A stretch of 15,578 nucleotides of DNA from Betaproteobacteria bacterium (lineage in GTDB: Bacteria > Pseudomonadota > Gammaproteobacteria > Burkholderiales > SG8-41): positions 1 to 15,578 of the forward strand of contig JANXSE010000117.1 of NCBI GenBank assembly GCA_025356695.1, written 5' to 3'. The translations under genes were made by a program, and so were the position numbers. This document shows positions 7,091 to 14,007 of the stretch, one piece after another. Under the pieces are notes generated by a model that was given only the letters and a program-made list of their open reading frames with translations, had not been told where the DNA came from and did no database searches. Position 1 is the first letter of the stretch, and every line of letters starts with the position of its first letter.

Positions 7091-8260
7091 ATGATTTCCA
7101 GCAATTCGACCTTCTGGGGCTACCGCCGCGAAAACGGCCGCGTCGGCGTGCGCAATCACGTCATCATCCTGCCGGTCGACGATCTGTCGAACGCCGCGTG
7201 CGAAGCGGTTGCCAACAACATCAAGGGCACGATGGCGATCCCGCATCCGTACGGGCGTCTGCAATTCGGCGCCGACCTTGACCTGCATTTCAGGACGCTG
7301 ATCGGCACTGGCTGCAATCCGAACGTTGCCGCTGTTGTGGTGATCGGCATTGAAGACCAGTGGACACAGGACATCGTCAAAGCGATTGCCAAGACCGGCA
7401 AGCCCGTCGTCGGTTTCGGCATCGAACTGCACGGCGACCACGACACCATCATGCGCGCCTCGAAAGTCGCCAAGGAATATGTGCAGTGGGCCTCTGAACT
7501 GCAGCGCGTCGAATGCCCGATCAGCGATTTGTGGGTGTCGACCAAGTGCGGCGAGTCCGACACGACGTCCGGCTGCGGCGCCAACCCGACTGTCGGCAAT
7601 GCCTTCGACAAACTTGAACCGCTCGGCGTCACCATGGTTTTCGGCGAAACTACCGAGATCACCGGCGGCGAGCACATCGTCGCGGCGCGTTGCGCCACGC
7701 CCGAAGTCGCCAAGCAGTTCATGGCGATGTTCGACCGCTATCAGGAAGTCGTCGAGCGTCACAAGACCAGCGATCTGTCCGATTCGCAGCCGACCAAGGG
7801 CAACATCGCCGGCGGCCTGACGACGATCGAAGAAAAAGCGCTGGGCAACATCCAGAAGATCGGCAAGAAGTGCAAGGTCGTCGGCTGTCTCGACAAGGCC
7901 GAAGCGCCGACCAAGCCGGGCCTCTGGTTCATGGACTCGTCGTCCGCCGCCGCCGAGATGGTGACGTTGTGCGCGGCCTCGGGTTATGTTGTGCATTTCT
8001 TCCCGACCGGCCAGGGCAACGTCATCGGCAATCCGATTATTCCGGTGATCAAGCTGTGCGCCAATCCGCGCACCGTACGCACCATGTCGGAACACGTCGA
8101 TCACGATTGTTCGGGCCTCCTGCAGCGCCAGAAAAATCTTGACCAGACCGGCGACGAACTGCTTGAAGTCATGCTGCGCACCTGCAACGGCCGTCTGACT
8201 GCCGCTGAAGCGCTCGGCCATCGCGAGTTTGTACTGACGCGACTGTACGAAAGCGCTTGA
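7091..8260 (+). CDS. UxaA-family lyase large subunit, (2R)-sulfolactate sulfo-lyase SuyB-like
   Basis: A 389-residue large subunit of the altronate/galactarate dehydratase family. It begins [20 protein letters not shown], the family N-terminal motif. It contains [70 protein letters not shown] and [12 protein letters not shown]. The family dehydrates sugar acids. A branch with a separate SAF subunit (SuyAB) splits (R)-sulfolactate into pyruvate and sulfite. The split architecture, the [10 protein letters not shown] motif and the overall length look closest to SuyB from memory. The Ldh2/ComC-type dehydrogenase at the operon's far end also fits sulfolactate metabolism. The ATG at 7091 has GGAGAG close upstream. 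A palindromic repeat separates it from its partner subunit. Confidence in the family is high, in the substrate only moderate. Confidence 0.88.
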   Translation: MISSNSTFWGYRRENGRVGVRNHVIILPVDDLSNAACEAVANNIKGTMAIPHPYGRLQFGADLDLHFRTLIGTGCNPNVAAVVVIGIEDQWTQDIVKAIAKTGKPVVGFGIELHGDHDTIMRASKVAKEYVQWASELQRVECPISDLWVSTKCGESDTTSGCGANPTVGNAFDKLEPLGVTMVFGETTEITGGEHIVAARCATPEVAKQFMAMFDRYQEVVERHKTSDLSDSQPTKGNIAGGLTTIEEKALGNIQKIGKKCKVVGCLDKAEAPTKPGLWFMDSSSAAAEMVTLCAASGYVVHFFPTGQGNVIGNPIIPVIKLCANPRTVRTMSEHVDHDCSGLLQRQKNLDQTGDELLEVMLRTCNGRLTAAEALGHREFVLTRLYESA

Positions 8261-8264
8261 TTCC

Positions 8265-8333
8265 GTGAGGAGTGAAGGGTGAGGCGTGAGGAAGAAAAAA
8301 ATGGCTCTGACGAATCGCCTCACGCCCTACGCC
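8265..8333. repeat. GTGAGGN heptamer repeats with inverted partner arm
   Basis: Four 7-base units follow each other at 8265-8292 (GTGAGGA, GTGAAGG, GTGAGGC, GTGAGGA). The opposite strand carries related units at about 8317-8333. As a result GGCGTGAGG (8283-8291) is a perfect 9-base inverted repeat of CCTCACGCC (8318-8326) with a 26-base spacer. The element fills the gap between the large lyase subunit and the iron-sulfur subunit gene. It resembles, from memory, degenerate GTGAGG-type intergenic repeats of betaproteobacteria. A hairpin here would cover part of the GAGGAAG ribosome-binding site at 8288-8294. Confidence 0.6.
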
Positions 8334-8336
8334 TGA
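8301..8336 (+). CDS. Possible 11-codon leader ORF coupled to the iron-sulfur subunit gene
   Basis: ATG at 8301 opens an 11-codon frame (MALTNRLTPYA) ending in TGA at 8334-8336, which shares its last base with the next ATG (TGATG). It has a very good ribosome-binding site, GAGGAAG at 8288-8294, six bases upstream. The iron-sulfur gene ATG at 8336 has none of its own. Ribosomes could thus load here and re-initiate downstream. It may equally be a chance product of the repeat element it lies in. No conservation can be judged from one sequence. Confidence 0.35.
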   Translation: MALTNRLTPYA

Positions 8337-9058
8337 TGTCTTACCCGACTACGCTCAGCGTACGCGTCTGGCGCGGCGCCGGCGAGGGGGGCTACCAGAC
8401 GTACGAAGTGCCGCGGCTTGAGGCGCAGACCGTGCTCGATGTCGTCACCTACATCCAGCGCGTCATCGATCCCTCGCTGTCCTATCGATTTGCCTGCCGC
8501 GTTGGTGTCTGCGGTTCCTGTGCGATGAATGTCAACGGCAAGGCGCGCTGGACCTGCCGCACCCACGTTGAGAAGGTGACGGCCGATGGCAAACTGGAAA
8601 TCGCGCCGCTGTCGAACCTGCCGGTGATTAAGGATCTGGTCACCGATATGCAACAGTTTTTCGACAAGTGGGCGAAAGCGCGCGGACGCTTCAGCGGCGC
8701 GCGCACGCGTGACGATGATTTTGCTCGCGTGATGCCCGATTCACCGCAACGCCGCAACGTCGATGCCGGCATCGAGTGCATCGGCTGTGGCGCCTGCTAT
8801 AGCGCCTGCGATGTCGTGCAATGGAATCCCGATTATCTCGGCCCTGCGGCGCTCAACCGTGCCTGGACGCTGCAAAACGATGTGCGCGACATCATGCACA
8901 CCGAGCGGCTGGCCGCGGTTGCCGGTGACGCCGGCTGCCATGCCTGCCATACACACACCAATTGCAGCGAGCGCTGTCCGAAACAGATTTCACCGACCAT
9001 CGGTATTGCCGGACTCAAGCGCGCCGCCGCGGCGGCCGCGCTCGACGGGGAAATCTAG
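8336..9058 (+). CDS. Succinate dehydrogenase/fumarate reductase-type iron-sulfur subunit
   Basis: A 240-residue SdhB/FrdB homologue carrying electrons from the flavoprotein to quinone at the membrane. The 2Fe-2S ligands are C54, C59, C62 and C74 (CRVGVCGSC plus a later Cys). The 4Fe-4S ligands are C148, C151, C154 and C214. The 3Fe-4S ligands are C158, C204 and C210, in CIGCGACYSAC and CHTHTNCSERCP. W163 and H205 match the quinone-site Trp and His of SdhB. The frame extends to a GTG at 8279 with its own GAGGAG, giving 19 extra hydrophilic residues. I prefer ATG 8336 because the family N-terminus starts there and it is coupled (TGATG) to a short upstream frame. Unlike canonical sdhCDAB, the B subunit comes first and the flavoprotein gene lies 3.2 kb downstream. 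Confidence 0.9.
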   Translation: MSYPTTLSVRVWRGAGEGGYQTYEVPRLEAQTVLDVVTYIQRVIDPSLSYRFACRVGVCGSCAMNVNGKARWTCRTHVEKVTADGKLEIAPLSNLPVIKDLVTDMQQFFDKWAKARGRFSGARTRDDDFARVMPDSPQRRNVDAGIECIGCGACYSACDVVQWNPDYLGPAALNRAWTLQNDVRDIMHTERLAAVAGDAGCHACHTHTNCSERCPKQISPTIGIAGLKRAAAAAALDGEI

Positions 9059-9090
9059 GTGCGTCAACTCTACTTCCTGCGGGGCTTGGC

Positions 9091-9429
9091 GTGAAGGCGC
9101 GCACGCAGGCGCTGTTGTGGCTCGCACAACGGGCGAGCGCCGGCGTGCTCGCGCTGTGCATAGTCGTGCACCTGGCGACCATGATCTACGCGGTGCGTGG
9201 CGGGCTCTCTGCAGCAGAAATTCTCGGCCGCACGCACGGCAACTACGGCTGGTTCGCGTTTTATTCGCTGTTCGTGTTTGCGGTCGCCGTGCATGCGCCG
9301 ATCGGTTTGCGCACCGTCGTTGCCGAAACCTTTGGTTGGCGCGGTACCGCGCTCGACGTGCTGACTTTGCTTGTCGGCATCGCGCTGGCACTGGCAGGCA
9401 TGCGCGCGGTATTAGGCGTGTTTTCATGA
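9091..9429 (+). CDS. SDH/FRD membrane anchor subunit, SdhC-like cytochrome b
   Basis: A 112-residue protein with three hydrophobic helices (about 16-36, 53-74, 88-110). QRASAGVLALCIVVHL near the start and HAPIGLR (68-74) give a helix-borne His pattern (HxxxGxR) typical of heme b and quinone anchoring subunits. The chosen start is GTG 9091, with GGGG six bases upstream. The frame is open further left but overlaps the iron-sulfur gene and adds Arg-rich residues unlike a membrane anchor. It lies 32 bases after the iron-sulfur gene and overlaps the next anchor gene by four bases (ATGA), so the two anchors are made together. Confidence 0.83.
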   Translation: MKARTQALLWLAQRASAGVLALCIVVHLATMIYAVRGGLSAAEILGRTHGNYGWFAFYSLFVFAVAVHAPIGLRTVVAETFGWRGTALDVLTLLVGIALALAGMRAVLGVFS

Positions 9430-9773
9430 AGAACGATTTCCGCGCGCGCAGTCACCCGGCATGGTGGGCATTTGCGCTGCACCGCGTGAGCGGCGTGCTG
9501 CTGGCACTTTTTCTGCCCGCGCATTTCTGGTCGCTGGGGCACGCGCTGCAGGGCGCCGCGGCGCTCGACGGCGTTTTGCAATGGACTGCCCTGCCCATCG
9601 TCAAATTCGGCGAGACCGGCATTGTGCTGCTGCTGGCCGCGCACATGACCGGCGGCATACGCCTCTTGATGATCGAATTTCTGCCGTGGCGGGACTGGTA
9701 CAAATCATTGCTCGCCGTTGCCGCCGGTGTCAGCGTGGCGACCGGCCTTGCCTTTGCGCTGAACGTATTCTGA
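9426..9773 (+). CDS. SDH/FRD membrane anchor subunit, SdhD-like cytochrome b
   Basis: A 115-residue protein with three hydrophobic helices (about 15-38, 63-85, 93-113). HRVSG at 19-23 is the classic SDH anchor motif at the quinone site, and HMTGGIR (73-79) is a second HxxxGxR heme-ligand pattern. With H68 of the preceding anchor it could supply the two axial ligands of one heme b, as in four-subunit SDH. Its ATG overlaps the stop of the preceding gene. Much longer frames upstream of 9426 run through two other genes and are not real. Confidence 0.83.
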   Translation: MKNDFRARSHPAWWAFALHRVSGVLLALFLPAHFWSLGHALQGAAALDGVLQWTALPIVKFGETGIVLLLAAHMTGGIRLLMIEFLPWRDWYKSLLAVAAGVSVATGLAFALNVF

Positions 9774-9814
9774 GTCTTTCACACTGTTTTGCAATCCACC
9801 GGGGGAGGGGCCGC

Positions 9815-10774
9815 ATGAACAAAATAATATTGCCGGCGCTGTTGGGATTTGTTGCTTCGGCTTGCTCATTTGCGCAAAACTATCCGTCCAAACCGGTGCG
9901 CGTCATCGTGCCGTTTGTGGCGGGCGGGGCGGCCGACATTGTCACCCGCGTCGTCAGCCAGAAGCTCGGCGAAATCTGGGGCCAGCAGGTGATTATCGAT
10001 AACCGCGCCGGCGCCGGCGGCAACATCGGCGGCGAACTCGCAGCCAAGGCGACGCCTGACGGCTATACGCTGTTCATGACGACGGGTTCGATCGTCACCG
10101 CCAACCAGCATATTTACCGGAAGATGCCGTTCGATCCGGCCAAGGACCTGATCGCCATTACCAACGTCGCCAGCGGCCCGCAGGTGCTGGTGGTGACGCC
10201 GAGTTTTCCGCCGAAGAACATCAAGGAATTTGTCGCGCTGGCGAAGGCGCGACCGCACGACATCACCTACGGTTCGGCCGGCTTCAGCACGCAGACCCAT
10301 CTGGCTGCGGAAAATTTCATTGCTGCCACCAATATCGATGTCATTCACATTCCGTATAAAGGTGAAGCCCCGGCCATCGCCGACGTCATGGGCGGGCAGG
10401 TACAGTTCGCCACGGCCAACATGGCTGCCGCGATCAATTTCATCCAGCAAAACAAGCTGCGCGCGCTCGGCGTCACCAGCAAGCAACGCTCGCCGCAGTT
10501 GCCCAATGTGCCGGCGATTGCCGAGACCATACCGGGCTTCGAGAACATCGGCTGGTTCGGACTGATGGTTGCCACCGGCACCTCAAAAGAGGTCATCGAC
10601 AAAATTTATCGCGACACCGTGAAGGCACTGGAGGCGCCGGACATCAAGAGCCGTTTCGAGGGCCTTGGCATGGTGCCGGTCGGCAGCAATCCCGCCGACT
10701 TCGCTAAAGCGATCCGCGAGGAGACCGAGCGCTGGGGGAAAATCGTGCGCGAGCGCAAGCTCGCCGTCGACTAA
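9815..10774 (+). CDS. Bug/TctC-family periplasmic solute-binding protein, first copy
   Basis: A 319-residue extracytoplasmic receptor of the tripartite tricarboxylate transporter (TTT) type. A signal peptide covers about residues 1-20 (cut after SFA, before QNYPSKPVR). Family hallmarks are PVRVIVPFVAGGAADIVTRV, where the GGxxD loop binds the ligand carboxylate, DNRAGAGGNIGGELAAKA, PDGYTLFMTT, THLAAENF, IPYKGEAPAIADVMGGQVQF and LRALGVTS. The family binds carboxylates such as citrate, C4 dicarboxylates and aromatic acids; the ligand here is unknown. The ATG at 9815 has a strong GGAGG upstream. It lies between the SDH anchors and the fumarase alpha gene, suggesting that its ligand feeds the encoded enzymes. 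No TctA/TctB membrane genes are in the window. Confidence 0.95.
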   Translation: MNKIILPALLGFVASACSFAQNYPSKPVRVIVPFVAGGAADIVTRVVSQKLGEIWGQQVIIDNRAGAGGNIGGELAAKATPDGYTLFMTTGSIVTANQHIYRKMPFDPAKDLIAITNVASGPQVLVVTPSFPPKNIKEFVALAKARPHDITYGSAGFSTQTHLAAENFIAATNIDVIHIPYKGEAPAIADVMGGQVQFATANMAAAINFIQQNKLRALGVTSKQRSPQLPNVPAIAETIPGFENIGWFGLMVATGTSKEVIDKIYRDTVKALEAPDIKSRFEGLGMVPVGSNPADFAKAIREETERWGKIVRERKLAVD

Positions 10775-10784
10775 TGGACAGGGT

Positions 10785-11660
10785 ATGAAAATCGATCTGC
10801 AAAAAATCGAGGACGCGAGCAAGGAAATTTATATCCGCGCCCTCAAGCTGCTGCCGCCGGATATCAAGCAGGGCTTCGCGCGTCTCAATAAGACGGAAAG
10901 CGATGTCACCGGCAAGGCGGTGCTCGGCACCATGATTCGCAACATCAAGGTCGCCGAGGACACCAACAACCTGCTGTGCCAGGACACCGGCATTCCGATC
11001 TACAACGTGGTGATCGGGCGCGGCGTCGAGTTTGACGGCTTTGCCTTGAAGCAGGCGATCGTCAGGGGTTGCGAGCGCGCCACCAAAGAACATCCGTTCC
11101 GGTCTTCGGTGGTGCATCCGGTGACACGGCAGAACGCGCAGACTTCCTGCGGCCGCTTGATACCCGTGATCAACGTCGAATTCAGCGATGCGCCCGAGAC
11201 GCTGTCGATCGAAATGATCCCGAAGGGCAGCGGTTCCGAAAACAATTCCTGGCTGAAAATGGCGATTCCGGCGGACGGCATCGACGCGGTGAAGACCTTC
11301 GTCATCGACTGCGTGCTTGATGCCGGCGGCAAGACCTGCCCGCCGACCATAGTCGGTGTCGGTGTCGGGGGCACCGCCGATCTGTGCGTGCATTTGTCGA
11401 AAGTCGCGGCGACGCGGCCACTCGGCACGCAGTGCGACGATCCGGAAGGCGCCAAACTCGAGGTTGAGTTGTCGGCGGTGGTGAACCAACTCGGTGTCGG
11501 CGCGCAGGGGCTGGGTGGCGATTCGACCGCGTTCGCGGTGCACGTGGAAACGGCGGCCACGCATATCACCTTGAATCCCGTCGCCGTCAACATGCAATGT
11601 CATTCGGCGCGGCGCGCGCGTGCCACCTTCACGCCGGCCGGCGTCGCCTACGGATACTGA
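10785..11660 (+). CDS. Class I fumarase / L(+)-tartrate dehydratase-type hydro-lyase, alpha subunit
   Basis: A 291-residue Fe-S hydro-lyase alpha subunit (TtdA/FumA N-terminal type). The three cluster cysteines are recognisable: C65 in NLLCQDTGIP, C185 in GGKTCPPTIVGVGVGG and C272 in NMQCHSARRAR. Other signatures are HPFRSSVVHPVTRQN and LGVGAQGLGGDSTAFAV. The [4Fe-4S] cluster is oxygen-sensitive and adds or removes water across fumarate-like C4 acids; members act on fumarate, tartrate or mesaconate. Length fits both two-subunit fumarases and TtdA, so the substrate is open. GGA lies six bases before the ATG. The beta subunit follows after two bases. Placement between SDH-type subunits supports hydration of the unsaturated product of the flavoprotein. 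Confidence 0.93.
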   Translation: MKIDLQKIEDASKEIYIRALKLLPPDIKQGFARLNKTESDVTGKAVLGTMIRNIKVAEDTNNLLCQDTGIPIYNVVIGRGVEFDGFALKQAIVRGCERATKEHPFRSSVVHPVTRQNAQTSCGRLIPVINVEFSDAPETLSIEMIPKGSGSENNSWLKMAIPADGIDAVKTFVIDCVLDAGGKTCPPTIVGVGVGGTADLCVHLSKVAATRPLGTQCDDPEGAKLEVELSAVVNQLGVGAQGLGGDSTAFAVHVETAATHITLNPVAVNMQCHSARRARATFTPAGVAYGY

Positions 11661-11662
11661 TC

Positions 11663-12274
11663 ATGGCCCACCACGATTTCAACATGCCGGTCACCGAAGC
11701 GCAGGTGCGCGCATTACAGGTCAACGACACCGTGACGTTGAACGGCACACTCTTCGGCATTCGTGATGCGACCTACATTCATATGTTCGATCGCGGGCGC
11801 AAGACACGCTTCGACATGCGCGGCCATGCCGTCATACATACCGCGCCGAATGTGAAGTGGACCGGCGAAACGGAGGCCAACCCGGCGGGTTACGCGTCGG
11901 TCTGCGTCGGCACCACCACCAGCGCGCGCATGGAGCGCTTCACGCGGCCGCTGATGGAACAATATGGCGTGCGCATCACCATCGGCAAGGGCGGTTTATT
12001 TGTGGCGTCGCAGGCGGCGTTTAGCGATCTCGGTGGTGTTTACCTCGCCATCATTGGTGGCGCGGCGGCGCTTGAGACCACCTGGATCGAACAGATCGAG
12101 GACGTCGATCTTGATGACCTTAATCCGGAATCGCTGTGGAAGTTTCGCGTCAAGGGTTTCGGCCCGCTGCTGGTGGCGATGGACAGCCACGGCGGCAATC
12201 TTTACACCGAGGTGAACAAGGCGGCGCGCGACAAGCGCGCCGGCGTGCTGGCATCACTCGGCGTGAAATCGTGA
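11663..12274 (+). CDS. Class I fumarase / L(+)-tartrate dehydratase-type hydro-lyase, beta subunit
   Basis: A 203-residue beta subunit, close to TtdB length and equivalent to the C-terminal domain of one-chain class I fumarases. Visible signatures are LNGTLFGIRDATYIHMF, GHAVIHTAPNVKW, VCVGTTTSARMERF, VRITIGKGGL and the acidic QIEDVDLDDLNPESLW ahead of the conserved FRVKGFGPLLVAMDSHG. It completes the active site with the alpha subunit. The start at 11663 follows the alpha stop by two bases. The end overlaps the flavoprotein start (TGATG), so alpha, beta and flavoprotein are probably translated in coupled fashion. Confidence 0.93.
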   Translation: MAHHDFNMPVTEAQVRALQVNDTVTLNGTLFGIRDATYIHMFDRGRKTRFDMRGHAVIHTAPNVKWTGETEANPAGYASVCVGTTTSARMERFTRPLMEQYGVRITIGKGGLFVASQAAFSDLGGVYLAIIGGAAALETTWIEQIEDVDLDDLNPESLWKFRVKGFGPLLVAMDSHGGNLYTEVNKAARDKRAGVLASLGVKS

Positions 12275-14007
12275 TGCGCGTCATGCGAACCGTCAAGACC
12301 GACATCCTGATTCTCGGTTCCGGCGGCGCCGGCCTCTTCGCGGCGCTGCACGCGCACCAGGCGAATCCGAAACTCTCGATCACCGTCGCGGTGAAAGGCC
12401 TGCTCGGCAAATGCGGCTGCACGCGCATGGTGCAGGGCGGCTACAACGTGGCTCTGGCGGAGGCCGATTCGGTCGAACGTCATTTCATGGACACCATCGA
12501 AGGCGGCAAATGGCTGCCCGACCAAGACCTCGCGTGGAAACTCGTCACCGGCGCCGTGAAATGCATCCACGAACTCGAAAATGAACTCGGCTGTTTTTTC
12601 GACCGCAACCCCGACGGTAGCGTGCATCAGAAGGCCTTCGCCGGCCAGACTTTCGACCGCACCGTGCACAAGGGCGACCTTACTGGCATTGAGATCATCA
12701 ACCGGCTGGCCGAACAGGTATGGGCGCGCGGCATCGACCGGCTGGAAGAACACCGCGCCGTCGAATTCATCAAGAACAAGAACGGCGACGCGATTTCCGG
12801 CGTGCTGATGATCGACATGCGCAGCGGCGAATTTGTCTTCGTGCAGGCGCAGGCGGTGTTGCTCGCTACCGGCGGCGGCCCGACCATGTACAAATTTCAC
12901 ACGCCGTCGGGCGATAAGACCTGCGACGGCATGGCGATGGCGCTGCGCGCCGGCCTCACGCTGCGCGACATGGAGATGGTGCAGTTCCATCCGACCGGCC
13001 TGATCGCCGGGCCGCACACGCGCATTACCGGCACCATCATCGAAGAAGGCCTGCGCGGCGTCGGCGGGCAGTTGCTGAATGGCAACGGCGAGCGCTTCAT
13101 GCATAAATACGATCCGCGCGGCGAACGCGCCACGCGCGACATTGTCAGCCGCGGCATGTACGCGGAAATGCGCGAAGGCCGCGTCGGCCCCGGCGGTGGC
13201 TTGTACATCACCATGCGCAACCTCGATCCGGTGATGGTGCGCCGCGAGTTCAAAGGCATGGTCGAACGCTGCACCGACTGCGGCTTCGATCTGGTGTCGG
13301 GTCTTGTCGATGTCGTCCCGACCGCGCATTACATGATGGGCGGCGTCGTTTTCAAGGGCGATTGCAGCAGCGAACTGCCCGGCCTGTTCGTCGCCGGTGA
13401 GGATTCCGGCGGCGTGCACGGCGCCAACCGTCTCGGCGGCAACGGCGTGGCCAACTCGACGGTGTTCGGCGGCATTGCCGGCGACGAGATGCCGGGTTGG
13501 GTCAAAGGCCATGGCGCTTTTAATGAACCCGATGCGGCGGCGATCGAGGAAGCCGTCGCACGCTGCACGGCGCCGTTGCGGCGCCCGACCGGCGATCTCA
13601 ATGCGGTGCGTGAAGAACTCTACAATCTGATGTGGGACGATGTCGGTATCGTGCGCGACGCTGCGAGCCTGCGCCGCGCCGAGGGCAAGCTCGAGGAACT
13701 CGCCGCGCGCATCGACAGTATCGGTGTCGACGGCGGCAACCTCGCCTTCAACATGACCTGGCATGACTGGCTCAATCTGAAAAACCTGATCATGGTCAGC
13801 CAGTCGATCCGTGCCGCTGCCGTCGCGCGCGAGGATTCGCGCGGTGCGCATTTCCGCAGCGATTTTCCGGAAGCGCGCGATATCGAGCATTCGCATTACA
13901 CCTGCGTGCGCTTGAACGACGGACGTTTCGACATCACCACCCGTCCGGTAGCGTTCACCCGTGTCAAGCCCGGCCAATCACTGCTCGACAAGGAGTCTGT
14001 TGCATGA
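12274..14007 (+). CDS. SDH/FRD-type flavoprotein subunit with Cys in place of the FAD-linking His
   Basis: A 577-residue FAD flavoprotein of the SdhA/FrdA family that would oxidise a succinate-like acid or reduce a fumarate-like acid. The Rossmann motif GSGGAGL is at residues 15-21. All main dicarboxylate-site motifs are present: FHPTGL, EEGLRGVGGQLLN, RDIVSRGM, PTAHYMMGGV and HGANRLGGNGV. The C-terminal SRGAHFRSDFP is also typical. The residue that binds FAD covalently in SDH/FRD (His in SHT-AQGG) is Cys here (C49 in KCGCTRMVQGG), so FAD should be noncovalent. The start is ATG 12274 (overlapping the beta-subunit stop) or ATG 12283. The frame upstream lies inside the beta gene. Its partner Fe-S and anchor genes are the ones at 8336-9773. 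Bug2 overlaps its stop. Confidence 0.93.
   Translation: MRVMRTVKTDILILGSGGAGLFAALHAHQANPKLSITVAVKGLLGKCGCTRMVQGGYNVALAEADSVERHFMDTIEGGKWLPDQDLAWKLVTGAVKCIHELENELGCFFDRNPDGSVHQKAFAGQTFDRTVHKGDLTGIEIINRLAEQVWARGIDRLEEHRAVEFIKNKNGDAISGVLMIDMRSGEFVFVQAQAVLLATGGGPTMYKFHTPSGDKTCDGMAMALRAGLTLRDMEMVQFHPTGLIAGPHTRITGTIIEEGLRGVGGQLLNGNGERFMHKYDPRGERATRDIVSRGMYAEMREGRVGPGGGLYITMRNLDPVMVRREFKGMVERCTDCGFDLVSGLVDVVPTAHYMMGGVVFKGDCSSELPGLFVAGEDSGGVHGANRLGGNGVANSTVFGGIAGDEMPGWVKGHGAFNEPDAAAIEEAVARCTAPLRRPTGDLNAVREELYNLMWDDVGIVRDAASLRRAEGKLEELAARIDSIGVDGGNLAFNMTWHDWLNLKNLIMVSQSIRAAAVAREDSRGAHFRSDFPEARDIEHSHYTCVRLNDGRFDITTRPVAFTRVKPGQSLLDKESVA

Noticed and set aside
6959..8323. A 454-codon minus-strand open frame covering the lyase large-subunit gene
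   Set aside because: Antisense shadow of a well-conserved gene, composition typical of a reverse frame, and it runs through the palindromic repeat.
12202..13977. A 591-codon open frame on the minus strand across the flavoprotein gene
   Set aside because: It is antisense to a clearly conserved SdhA/FrdA homologue, His/Ala/Arg-rich with no recognisable domain. Such frames are expected opposite GC-rich codons.
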